Assembly: GCF_042680605.1 (NCBI RefSeq)
Contig: NZ_JBHUEE010000007.1
Location: 204,574 to 268,573 of the forward strand
DNA from: Allobogoriella deserti
Lineage (GTDB): Bacteria > Actinomycetota > Actinomycetes > Actinomycetales > Actinomycetaceae
Length of the DNA: 64,000 bases
Reading direction: 5' to 3'
A model generated the notes under the pieces. The model saw only the letters and a list, made by a program, of their open reading frames with translations, was not told the DNA's origin and did not search any database. How positions within the stretch are numbered: position 1 is the first letter of the stretch; the number at the start of each line of letters is the position of its first letter. The position numbers and the translations under genes were made by a program. This document shows, in pieces, positions 39,369-47,759 of this stretch.

Positions 39369-41879
39369 GTGACGTTGCGCCTGGAGCACCTCACCGTCGA
39401 GCACCTGACGGACCCGGTGGGCGTCGACGCTCCGCCACGATTCGGCTGGCACGTGGTCGCCGACGAGCCCGGCGTCGGCCAGCTCGCCCGGCGGATTCTC
39501 GTCACCGGTCCCGACGGCTCGGTGTGGGACAGCGGTGAGGTCGCCGACGACCGGTGCAGCGAGATCGACGACGTCGACCCACCGCTCGCGCCGCTGACCC
39601 GGTACAGCTGGCGCGTCGAGGTCACGACGACCGCCGGCGCGGTCACCGGCGAAGGGACTTTCGTCACCGGCCTGCTCGGCGCCGACCTCCGCGCCGCGGC
39701 GTGGATCGGCGGCCCCGGCGGCTCCGCGGCGCCCCTGCTGCGCACCGAGTTCGACGTGCCGGCCCAGCCCGCCGAAGCGTGGCTCGTGGTGGCCGCGGGC
39801 GGCTACGCCCGGGTGGAGATCGACGGCGCACCGGCCGGGCCGCGGCACCTGAGCCCGGCGTTCCGTGACTACGACAACGCCGTGCCGTACACGGTCAGCG
39901 ACGTCACGGGCGTGTTCGGTCCCGGGCGGCACGCGATCGGTGCCGAGCTCGGCCGCGAGTTCTACGGCATCCGGGGACGCAACACCTGGGAGTGGGAGCG
40001 CTCGCCCTGGCACGCCGAGCCCTGTCTGCGGCTCATGCTGCTGCTGCGGTACGGCGACGGCACGGACCAGCCCGTGGTCACGTCGTCATCCTGGACCGCC
40101 GCCGAGGGACCGACCCGATCGGACGACCTGTACGCCGGCGAGGACTACGACGCCCGGGAGGAACGATCCGACTGGTCATCACCGGGCCATGACGACGGCG
40201 ACTGGTCACCGGTCACCCTCGTCCCGGGGCCCCGGGGCCGCCTGGTGGCGCAACGTCAGCAACCCGTCGCCGTCGTCGACGAGCTCGAGCCGGAGGCGGT
40301 GACGCCGCTCGGTCCGCGCCGGTGGGTGCTCAGCTACCCGCGGGTCGTGGCCGGATGGGCGGCGCTGCGCACCCGGGCCGCGACCGGCGAGCAGATCGAG
40401 CTGCACTTTGGGGAGAAGCGCCGCCCGGACGGCTCGGTGAACAACGACGACGAGCAGGGCTTCCTCGACGGCCGCTTCCAGACGGACCGGGTCACCGCCG
40501 ACGGGTCGGACCTGAGGTGGGAACGCCGTTTCGGCTATCACGGGTTCCAGCACGTGGAGGTCCGCGCCCGGGAGCTGCCGGACGTGCGCGCCCGCGTCGC
40601 GCACACCGCCGCCGCCCGCACCGGTGGGTTCTCCTGCGCGGAGCCCCTGCTCAACCGCCTGCACGCCATGGCGGTGCGGACCCTGGAGAACAACCTGCAC
40701 CACCTGCCCACCGACACCCCGATGTACGAGAAGAACGGGTGGACCGGTGACGGGTTGCTCGGTGCCGAGATGATGCTGCTCAATCTCGACGTCCACGAGC
40801 TCCTGGCCTCGTGGTGCGAAGACATCGCGGTCTCGCGTCACGGAACCGGCGCCCCGGCGGTCATCGCACCCTGCGGCGGCTGGAGCCTGGACTGGTCGCC
40901 CGCGCCGGTCTGGCACGCGGCGTTGCTCCTGGTGCCGTGGGAGATCTACCGCCAGCGCGGGGACCGGCGCGTGCTGGCCTCGATCTGGCCGGACGCCCGC
41001 GACTACCTGCGGTTCGAGGTCGCCCGCTCGCCGGAGTGCCTCGCGGACTCGACGCTGACCGACTACCTCAGCCCGGAGACGTCGATCCGGGGCGGGAACG
41101 GACCGGAGGACACCCGCATCGCGGCCACGGCGGTCGTGGCCCGGATGTGTCAGGTCGCGGCTCGGATCGCCCGGGTGCTCGAGGAGGACCCGGGCGAGTG
41201 GGAGACCGCCGCCGCTCGGTTCCGCGAGGCGTTCGTGCGCCACTTTTACGACGCCGACTCCGCCGTGGTGCGGTCGGCGGTGGACGGCCCGGAGGTCGGC
41301 TACCGGCAGACGCCGGCGGTCCTGGCGCTGGCGTTCGACCTGCTGCCCACCTCGGAGCGCCAGCGGGTGGCCGATCGACTGGCGGCCGACGTCCGCGAGC
41401 GCGGCGACCACCTCAGTACCGGTGCCCTGGGGACCAAGCACGTTCTGCCGGTGCTGACGCGGTTCGGTCACGCCGACGCGGCCTGGGACGTGGCGACGCA
41501 GACCACCTTCCCCTCGTGGGGGTTCTGGGCCGAGCAGGGTGCGACGACGATGTGGGAGCACTGGCGTCCGGAGTCCCGTTCGCGGGACCACTACTTCATG
41601 GGCACCGTCGAGGACTGGCTCTACTCCGGCGTCGCCGGCCTGGCGCCGCTGCAGCCGGGGTGGCGGCGCGCCCGGGTCGCGCCGGCCGTGACCGATCGGC
41701 TCGCGTCCGCGTCCGGGCACGTGACGACGCCGCAGGGCCGGCTGGCCGTGCGGTGGTGGCACGACGACAACCGCGGTGTGGCGGCCGACGTCGAGGTGCC
41801 GGTCGGTGTGGTCGCCGAGGTCGGCCTGCCCGGGCTGCGCCGCGAGCTCGGTCCTGGCCGGCATCGCGTGCGGGCCTGA
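39369..41879 (+). CDS. GH78 alpha-L-rhamnosidase
   Basis: 836 residues from GTG 39369. Order: N-terminal Fn3/beta modules (1-~330), including LSPAFRDYDNAVPYTVSDVTG; a linker beta domain; an (alpha/alpha)6 catalytic barrel (~430-740); and a C-terminal beta domain ending in VPVGVVAEVGLPG. LPTDTPMYEKNGWTGDGLLGAEM holds the conserved acidic residues of GH78, and WGFWAEQGATTMWEHW the second catalytic region. No signal peptide, so it acts on imported rhamnosides. 55 bases downstream of the ROK gene on the same strand, perhaps co-transcribed with it. Confidence 0.92.
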   Translation: MTLRLEHLTVEHLTDPVGVDAPPRFGWHVVADEPGVGQLARRILVTGPDGSVWDSGEVADDRCSEIDDVDPPLAPLTRYSWRVEVTTTAGAVTGEGTFVTGLLGADLRAAAWIGGPGGSAAPLLRTEFDVPAQPAEAWLVVAAGGYARVEIDGAPAGPRHLSPAFRDYDNAVPYTVSDVTGVFGPGRHAIGAELGREFYGIRGRNTWEWERSPWHAEPCLRLMLLLRYGDGTDQPVVTSSSWTAAEGPTRSDDLYAGEDYDAREERSDWSSPGHDDGDWSPVTLVPGPRGRLVAQRQQPVAVVDELEPEAVTPLGPRRWVLSYPRVVAGWAALRTRAATGEQIELHFGEKRRPDGSVNNDDEQGFLDGRFQTDRVTADGSDLRWERRFGYHGFQHVEVRARELPDVRARVAHTAAARTGGFSCAEPLLNRLHAMAVRTLENNLHHLPTDTPMYEKNGWTGDGLLGAEMMLLNLDVHELLASWCEDIAVSRHGTGAPAVIAPCGGWSLDWSPAPVWHAALLLVPWEIYRQRGDRRVLASIWPDARDYLRFEVARSPECLADSTLTDYLSPETSIRGGNGPEDTRIAATAVVARMCQVAARIARVLEEDPGEWETAAARFREAFVRHFYDADSAVVRSAVDGPEVGYRQTPAVLALAFDLLPTSERQRVADRLAADVRERGDHLSTGALGTKHVLPVLTRFGHADAAWDVATQTTFPSWGFWAEQGATTMWEHWRPESRSRDHYFMGTVEDWLYSGVAGLAPLQPGWRRARVAPAVTDRLASASGHVTTPQGRLAVRWWHDDNRGVAADVEVPVGVVAEVGLPGLRRELGPGRHRVRA

Positions 41880-41974
41880 GCGCCGGCGGCGTGAGTGCCT
41901 GGGGAGCGAATACCTGCGGGCCCGAGCGGCTGCGGCGTACCGTGAGGCCGCAACGGCGTCGTCCCCGGAGGATC

Positions 41975-42655
41975 ATGGGCCAGCTCGTCCTGCGCGTCAT
42001 CGCCGTCGTGGCCGCCGTACTCGGGGCGCCGGTGTACGTCCTCGGGATCGGACTGGTCGAGATGGAGATCCAGCGCATCAGGAACCAGGTCGTCGAGGAC
42101 GCGGTAGCCGCCGGGTCCAGCGGGGCGCAGACCTCGCTTCCCTGGGTCCCGACGCTCCTCATCGTCCTGCTCACCGCGGTCGTCGTGGCCGTCTTCCTCC
42201 CGCTGCCCGGCCGGCGCCGCCAGGCGGACTTCCGTCTCCCCCGCTATGCCTTCACGGCCGCGCTCACCGCCACCGTCGCGATCGGCGTGCCGACGGCGGT
42301 GCCGACCTTCTGGGATGAGTTACCGGCGTTCCTGCAGCCGGGTCCCGAAGCTCTTCCCAACCCGGCGCTCGTGTGGTGGTACCTCGCTACCGCCGGGAGC
42401 AGGGCACCTGTGGCACTACTCGGTGTCATGGTCACCATCTGTCTGTTCGACGTCTACCGTCACCGCGCCGCGGCGCACGAGGCCCCGGCACCTCCGGCCG
42501 GCGAGGAGACCACCGGTCCGCCACCCGACAGCGGAGCCGAGGAGTCGCCGGTCGGTCTCGGCGAGGGCGACTCCGACCCGGCGCGTCCCGCACTGCCGGC
42601 GCGGCAGCAGCCGGTGGACCTGAGCCTCTACCGTCCGCCACCGCGGGAGGAGTAG
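41975..42655 (+). CDS. Membrane protein of unknown function
   Basis: 226 residues from ATG 41975, preceded by CCGGAGGATC. Four hydrophobic segments: about residues 5-25 (VLRVIAVVAAVLGAPVYVLG), 56-77, 90-110 and 140-160. An acidic, proline-rich, probably cytoplasmic tail of ~70 residues follows (APAPPAGEETTGPPPDSG and on). No family recognised; no neighbours suggest a role. Confidence 0.7.
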   Translation: MGQLVLRVIAVVAAVLGAPVYVLGIGLVEMEIQRIRNQVVEDAVAAGSSGAQTSLPWVPTLLIVLLTAVVVAVFLPLPGRRRQADFRLPRYAFTAALTATVAIGVPTAVPTFWDELPAFLQPGPEALPNPALVWWYLATAGSRAPVALLGVMVTICLFDVYRHRAAAHEAPAPPAGEETTGPPPDSGAEESPVGLGEGDSDPARPALPARQQPVDLSLYRPPPREE

Positions 42656-42812
42656 CTGCTCGGCGAGCTCCGTGCTCGTGCGCGGCGCCTACCGCCTCAC
42701 GCAGAAGTTCCTCAACGGCCAAAGAATCGGCACCGGGCCGGGATAGCGTCCCTTCGGGATGGCAGGGATCGCCACCGAATTCGACACCGCACGACGCACG
42801 GAGGACGCACAG

Positions 42813-43163
42813 ATGCCCCGGAAGACACTCCTACGCTGGGGCGCGACGCTCGCCGCAGCCTCGGCGCTTGCCGTCAGCGGCGCCGTCGCCACCGCCTCAC
42901 CCGCACCTGCCGCCTACATCTGCGGTGCGATCTCGAGCTCGCACTACACGTTGGCCTACGGCAACCGGGGTGAGCCTGTGCAGTATCTCCAGTGCGTCCT
43001 GAACGACATCGGGTATGACCTCGCCATCGACGGTGTCTTTGGCCCTCGGACGGAGTCCGCCGTCAAGCACTGGCAGGCGCGCCACCCATACCTCGGTCGC
43101 TGGGACGGCGTGGTCGACCTGGACACGTGGCGTTCGCTCGAAGCAGGCGCACCGAACTACTGA
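42813..43163 (+). CDS. Secreted peptidoglycan-binding-domain protein
   Basis: 116 residues from ATG 42813, with GGAGGA upstream. A signal peptide (MPRKTLLRWGATLAAASALAVSGAVA, likely cut after APA near residue 32) precedes a single PG_binding_1 domain: YGNRGEPVQYLQCVLNDIGYDLAIDGVFGPRTESAVKHWQ. It has no catalytic domain, so it is a small exported cell-wall-binding protein of unknown purpose. Two Cys residues (ICGAI and LQCVL) may form a disulfide. Confidence 0.87.
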   Translation: MPRKTLLRWGATLAAASALAVSGAVATASPAPAAYICGAISSSHYTLAYGNRGEPVQYLQCVLNDIGYDLAIDGVFGPRTESAVKHWQARHPYLGRWDGVVDLDTWRSLEAGAPNY

Positions 43164-43280
43164 GCGCGTCCGAACCACCGAGTCTGCCCTGATCCAGCAC
43201 GCAAGCAGCGCGTCCGGCAGTGGTGCGAGGCGATGCCGCGTGCTGCTCCTTCCGTCGCCGACCAGGTGGTGACGGCTTCG

Positions 43281-45641
43281 CTACCGCGTCTCGACGCCGG
43301 CGCCGTCCTCGGTCAGGTTCGGCGGCTCGGAGGTGACGGATACCTCCGGGGCCGGCTGTGCGTACCGTTCGACCTCCACGAGTGCGGTCTGGGCCGCCGC
43401 GCCCTGACCGAGGCGGGAGGTGCCGGCGTCGCGGGTGAGCACGTTCGGGTTGCCGTGGATCTCGAGCGCGTGCGGCTCGCCGCGTCCGCTCGGTGCCGCA
43501 GGTTGGTACCAGGCGCCCGTGGGGAGATGGATGACGCCACGGCGGAGCGCGTCACTGAGTACCGCACCGGCCAGGCAGCTGCCGCGGTCGTTGTAGATCC
43601 GGACGACGTCGCCGTCGCGGATGCCGCGTGCGGCGGCGTCGGCGGGGTTGAGGCGGCAGGGCTCGCGGCCGGCGATCTTGGTGTCCCGGCTGGCGGCGGC
43701 CATGTCGAGCTGGCTGTGCAACCGGGCGCTGGGCTGGTTGGAGAGCAGGTGGAGGCCGAATCGTTCGGCACTGGCTCCGCCGAGCCATTCGCTCGGCTCC
43801 AGCCACGCCGGGTGGCCCGGGCAGTCGTCGTAGCCGAAGGCGTCGATGGTCTCGGAGAAGAGCTCGATCCTCCCGGACGGTGTCACGAGCCGGTTCGCCT
43901 CCGGGTCGTCGCGGAAGGCGCCGAGCAGCACGTGGCTGCCCGTGGGGACCTCGACCGAGCCGTCGGCCCAGAACCGCTCGAACTCCGGCAGGTGGTAGCC
44001 GTGCTCGGCCGCGCTCGCGCGGGTGGTCTCGTACAGGTGCCGGATCCAGTCCATCTCGTCGCGGCCTTGCGTGTACTCGGCCGCGATGCCGAGTCGCTCG
44101 GCGAGCCCGGTGAAGATGTCGACGTCGTTGCGCGCCTCGCCGCGGGGTGGCACCGCCTGCTTCATCGCGACGATCCGGCCGTCGTGTGAGGCGGCGCCGA
44201 TGTCGTGGCGTTCCAGCGTCGTCGTGGCGGGGAGCACGATGTCGGCATGCCGGGCCGTGGCCGTCCAGAACGCCTCGTGCACGACGACGGTCTCCGGACG
44301 TTGCCAGGCGCGGATCAGCCGGTTGAGGTCCTGGTGGTGATGGAACGGGTTGCCGCCGGCCCAGTAGACGAGCCTGGTGTCCGGGTAGGTGCGGGTCTCG
44401 CCGTTGAACTCGTAGTCCGCGCCCGGGCTGACCAGCATGTCGACGATCCGCGCGGCCGGGATCGCCCCGGTGACGGGGTTGGTCCCCACGGGGAGCACGG
44501 GCGCCGGGAACGGATAGCGCGCGTTGCCCTTGGTGCCGGTGGCGCCGTACGCGAACCCGAAACCACCGCCGGGCAGGCCGATCTGGCCGAGCAGCGCGGC
44601 GAGTGCGATGGCCGCCCAGTACGGCTGCTCGCCGTGGTCGGCACGCTGCAGGGACCAGGACACCGAGATCATCGTGCGGTGGACAGCCATCTCGCGGGCG
44701 AGGGACCGGATGACGGCGGGGTCGACGTCGGCGATGGCACCTGCCCAGGCAGCCGTCTTGGCGACGCCGTCGTCCTCACCGGTCAGGTAGCGGCGGAAGC
44801 GGTCCCAGCCGGTGCAGTACCGCTGGAGGAAGTCCTCGTCATAGAGGCCCTCGGCGAACAGGGTGTGCGCGAGACCGAGCATGATCGCCGTGTCGGTGTT
44901 CGGCCGGGGCGCGATCCACTCGGCGCCCAGGAACTCCGGGGCGTCGTCGCGCTGTGGCGTGACGGCGACGAACCGTGTGCCGCGGGTCTTGAGGGTCTTC
45001 AGCCATCCGCGGGTGCTGTGCCGGCTGAGGCCGCCGGACTCGACCTGGGCGTTCTTGAGCGGGATGCCGCCGAAGAGGACGAACAGCTCGGTGTGCTCGG
45101 CAAGGACATCCCAGCTCGTGAGCTCACCCGAGGCGGCGCTGGCGGTACCGAGCACGTGCGGAAGGATCGCAGCGGCGGCTCCGAAGCTGTAGTTGCTGAT
45201 CTGGTCGGTGAAACCGCCGAAGCAGGTGAGGAACCGGTGCAGCTGCGTCTTGGCGTGGTGGAAGCGCCCCGCGCTGGACCACCCGTAGGACCCGCCGAAG
45301 ATCGCGGCGTTGCCGTGCTGCTCCCGCACCCGCTGCAGTTCGCCGGCCACGAGGTCCAGGGCGCGCTCCCAGCTCACCTCGACGAACGGCTCACCGCCAC
45401 GGCGTTCCGGCCGGCGCTCCCCTCCGTCCACAGCCCCGGCGAGCCAGCTCTCCCGTACGGCCGGTCGGCGCACCCGCACGTCCGCCTCGAGCGCGTCGGC
45501 CACGCCGCGCAGCACCGGGGTCGGTTCGGGATCGTGCTCGTCCGGGATGAGGCCGACGACGGCGTCGTGGACCACCTGGGCCTCGAAACTGCCCCAGTGT
45601 GACGTGTGCGGGACGGTGACCGGGCGCATGACCTCTCTCAT
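43281..45641 (-). CDS. Molybdopterin-dependent oxidoreductase, BisC/TorA-like
   Basis: 786 residues of the DMSO-reductase superfamily. GGSYGWSSAGRFHHAKTQLHR (Mo-ligand Ser near residue 117) is typical of the biotin/TMAO sulfoxide reductase branch. FGGIPLKNAQ, WSLQRADHGEQPYWA, YWAGGNPFHHHQDLNR and VLPATTTLERHDIG are pterin-binding and structural motifs. LHSQLDMA and YNDRGSCLAGAVLSDALRRGV lie in the C-terminal domain. It has no Tat signal and no N-terminal [4Fe-4S] motif, so it is a cytoplasmic enzyme reducing an S- or N-oxide, resembling BisC. A second in-frame ATG four codons on (45629) has a better ribosome-binding stretch. Confidence 0.9.
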   Translation of the reverse strand: MREVMRPVTVPHTSHWGSFEAQVVHDAVVGLIPDEHDPEPTPVLRGVADALEADVRVRRPAVRESWLAGAVDGGERRPERRGGEPFVEVSWERALDLVAGELQRVREQHGNAAIFGGSYGWSSAGRFHHAKTQLHRFLTCFGGFTDQISNYSFGAAAAILPHVLGTASAASGELTSWDVLAEHTELFVLFGGIPLKNAQVESGGLSRHSTRGWLKTLKTRGTRFVAVTPQRDDAPEFLGAEWIAPRPNTDTAIMLGLAHTLFAEGLYDEDFLQRYCTGWDRFRRYLTGEDDGVAKTAAWAGAIADVDPAVIRSLAREMAVHRTMISVSWSLQRADHGEQPYWAAIALAALLGQIGLPGGGFGFAYGATGTKGNARYPFPAPVLPVGTNPVTGAIPAARIVDMLVSPGADYEFNGETRTYPDTRLVYWAGGNPFHHHQDLNRLIRAWQRPETVVVHEAFWTATARHADIVLPATTTLERHDIGAASHDGRIVAMKQAVPPRGEARNDVDIFTGLAERLGIAAEYTQGRDEMDWIRHLYETTRASAAEHGYHLPEFERFWADGSVEVPTGSHVLLGAFRDDPEANRLVTPSGRIELFSETIDAFGYDDCPGHPAWLEPSEWLGGASAERFGLHLLSNQPSARLHSQLDMAAASRDTKIAGREPCRLNPADAAARGIRDGDVVRIYNDRGSCLAGAVLSDALRRGVIHLPTGAWYQPAAPSGRGEPHALEIHGNPNVLTRDAGTSRLGQGAAAQTALVEVERYAQPAPEVSVTSEPPNLTEDGAGVETR

Positions 45642-45791
45642 CGCTGGGATTTCGGCGCACCGCAGGCCGGTCCGCCACTCGCACGGTACCGCGCGCCTCT
45701 GTCAACGTCCCGGGGAGCTACCTGACGACGGAGCCATGCCCCCGGGGCTGTCATCAGCCCTGCTTCGGCCGCGGCCTGGCAGGATCACGGC

Positions 45792-47483
45792 ATGCCCAGA
45801 CATGACGCCGACGTCATCGTGGTCGGGACCGGACTCGCGGGTCTGGTGGCCACCGCCGAGCTCGCCGACGCCGGACGGCGAGTGGTCCTGCTCGACCAGG
45901 AGAACCTCGCGAACCTCGGCGGACAGGCGTGGTGGTCCTTCGGTGGTCTGTTCCTCGTCGACTCTCCCGAGCAACACCGGCTACGAGTGCGCGACTCGCT
46001 GGACCTCGCATGGCAGGACTGGCTCGGCACCGCCGGGTTCGACCGCGAGCGCGAGGACACCTGGCCGCGGCGGTGGGCGCGTGCCTACGTCGAGTTCGCC
46101 GCCGAGGAAAAGCGCGCCTGGCTGGATCGGCTCGGAGTCCGGTTCTTCCCGGTGGTCGGGTGGGCCGAGCGCGGTGGCCAGGGCGCGAGCGGGCCCGGCA
46201 ACTCCGTGCCGCGGTTCCACATCGTCTGGGGCACCGGACCGGCACTGCTCGAGCCGTTCGTGCGGCGGGTGCGCGCCGCCGTGGACCAGGGGCTCGTACG
46301 GCTGGCGATGCGCCACCGCGTCGATCGGCTCCTGGTGACCGACGGCGTCGTCGACGGGGTCGGCGGCTCTGTCCTCACGCCCTCCGACACCCCGCGCGGC
46401 GTCGCGTCCTCGCGCGAGGTGACCGGGGACTTCGAGCTGCGCGCCGGTGCCGTCGTCCTCACCTCGGGCGGCATCGGCGGCAACCACGGCCTGGTCCGTG
46501 AGTACTGGCCTGACCGACTCGGCCGGCCGCCGGAGGACATGCTCACCGGAGTACCCGCCTACGTCGACGGTTCGGTGCTGACGGCGGTAGAAGCAGCGGG
46601 CGCGAGCCTGATCAACCGCGACCGGATGTGGCACTACACCGAGGGCATCGCGAACCATTCCCCCGTGTGGCCGGGCCACGGGATCCGGATCCTGCCGGGG
46701 CCGTCGTCGTTGTGGCTCGACGCGGCCGGGCGGCGCCTGCCGGCGCCGAACTACCCCGGCTTCGACACCCTCGGCACGCTCCGCCACCTGCGACGGGCGC
46801 AGACGGGACATGAAGGCGACAGCACCGGGACGGTCGGCGCCCACAGCCACTCCTGGTTCGTCCTCACCCAGCGGATCGCGGAGAAGGAGCTCGCTCTGTC
46901 CGGCAGCGAACAGAACCCGGACCTGACCGGCAAGGACCTGCGGCTGCTCTCACAACGGCTCCGCCCCGGCGCACCGGGTCCGGTCCGGCGTTTCCTCGAC
47001 GACGGCGAGGACTTCGTCGTCGCGGACACCCTGGCCGAGTTGGTCGAGGGGATGAATGCGCTCACCCCGCACGCACCCGTGGAGTTCGCCCAGGTCGAGG
47101 GTGAGGTGCTCGCACGCGACCGCGAGATGGCGAACGCGTTCTCCAAGGACCCGCAGATCACCGCCCTGCGAGGGGCACGGAACTACCTCGGCGACAAGCT
47201 CATCCGTGTCGCGCCGCCGCACCGGTTGCTGGACCCGGCCGCGGGCCCGCTCATCGCGATCCGCCTGCGGACGTTGACCCGCAAGACGCTCGGTGGTCTG
47301 GAGACCGATCTGGACGGTCAGGTCCTCCGGCCGGACGGCGAACCGCTGCCCGGGCTGTTCGCGGCCGGCGAGGTCGCCGGCTTCGGGGGCGGTGGGATGC
47401 ACGGCTACGCCTCGCTCGAGGGCACGTTCCTCGGCGGCTGCCTCTTCTCCGGGCGTCGCGCCGGCCGCGGCGCAGCCAGCTGA
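45792..47483 (+). CDS. FAD-binding dehydrogenase (KstD/fumarate-reductase-like)
   Basis: 563 residues. DADVIVVGTGLAGLVATAELADAG near residue 5 is the FAD-binding Rossmann start; LTSGGIGGNHGLVREYWP is a mid-chain motif. LFAAGEVAGFGGGGMHGYASLEGTFLGGCLFSG near the end is the second FAD-contact region of fumarate-reductase/ketosteroid-dehydrogenase flavoproteins. The substrate is unknown, and a steroid role is not implied by context. It is divergent from the molybdopterin enzyme (150 bases apart). Confidence 0.88.
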   Translation: MPRHDADVIVVGTGLAGLVATAELADAGRRVVLLDQENLANLGGQAWWSFGGLFLVDSPEQHRLRVRDSLDLAWQDWLGTAGFDREREDTWPRRWARAYVEFAAEEKRAWLDRLGVRFFPVVGWAERGGQGASGPGNSVPRFHIVWGTGPALLEPFVRRVRAAVDQGLVRLAMRHRVDRLLVTDGVVDGVGGSVLTPSDTPRGVASSREVTGDFELRAGAVVLTSGGIGGNHGLVREYWPDRLGRPPEDMLTGVPAYVDGSVLTAVEAAGASLINRDRMWHYTEGIANHSPVWPGHGIRILPGPSSLWLDAAGRRLPAPNYPGFDTLGTLRHLRRAQTGHEGDSTGTVGAHSHSWFVLTQRIAEKELALSGSEQNPDLTGKDLRLLSQRLRPGAPGPVRRFLDDGEDFVVADTLAELVEGMNALTPHAPVEFAQVEGEVLARDREMANAFSKDPQITALRGARNYLGDKLIRVAPPHRLLDPAAGPLIAIRLRTLTRKTLGGLETDLDGQVLRPDGEPLPGLFAAGEVAGFGGGGMHGYASLEGTFLGGCLFSGRRAGRGAAS

Positions 47484-47491
47484 CCCGCCCC

Positions 47492-47667
47492 GTGCCGAGT
47501 CGTCATCTTTGTGCCGAGTCGTCATCCTTGTGCCGACTGGTCATATCTCGACGTCGAGAGGTGACAAGTCGGCACATCGTTGACAAGTCGGCACATCGTT
47601 GACAAGTCGGCACATCGTTGACAAGTCGGCACATCGTTGACCAGTCGGCACACCATTGACGACTGGC
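47492..47667. repeat. Head-to-head array of a 19-bp unit, cluster C
   Basis: Three units GTGCCGAGTCGTCATCNTT (47492-47548) face five units TGACAAGTCGGCACATCGT (47562-47656), one truncated copy follows, and the halves are separated by the palindrome CGACGTCGAG. Four of the inverted units are nearly identical. The two sides are reverse complements and could fold into a long cruciform or hairpin. It lies between the FAD dehydrogenase stop and the 5'-nucleotidase promoter. Confidence 0.95.
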
Positions 47668-47759
47668 TGAGGAGGGTGTGCTTCGCCGGTTCGTCACCTG
47701 CGCGACACATGGGCCTTCTAGGCTCCCCGCAGCCCACTCGCCATCGACACGGGAGAGCC

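Noticed and set aside
45792..47483. Steroid-degradation role for the FAD dehydrogenase
   Set aside because: Resemblance to ketosteroid dehydrogenases is limited to FAD-binding motifs, and no other steroid-catabolism gene is in the window.
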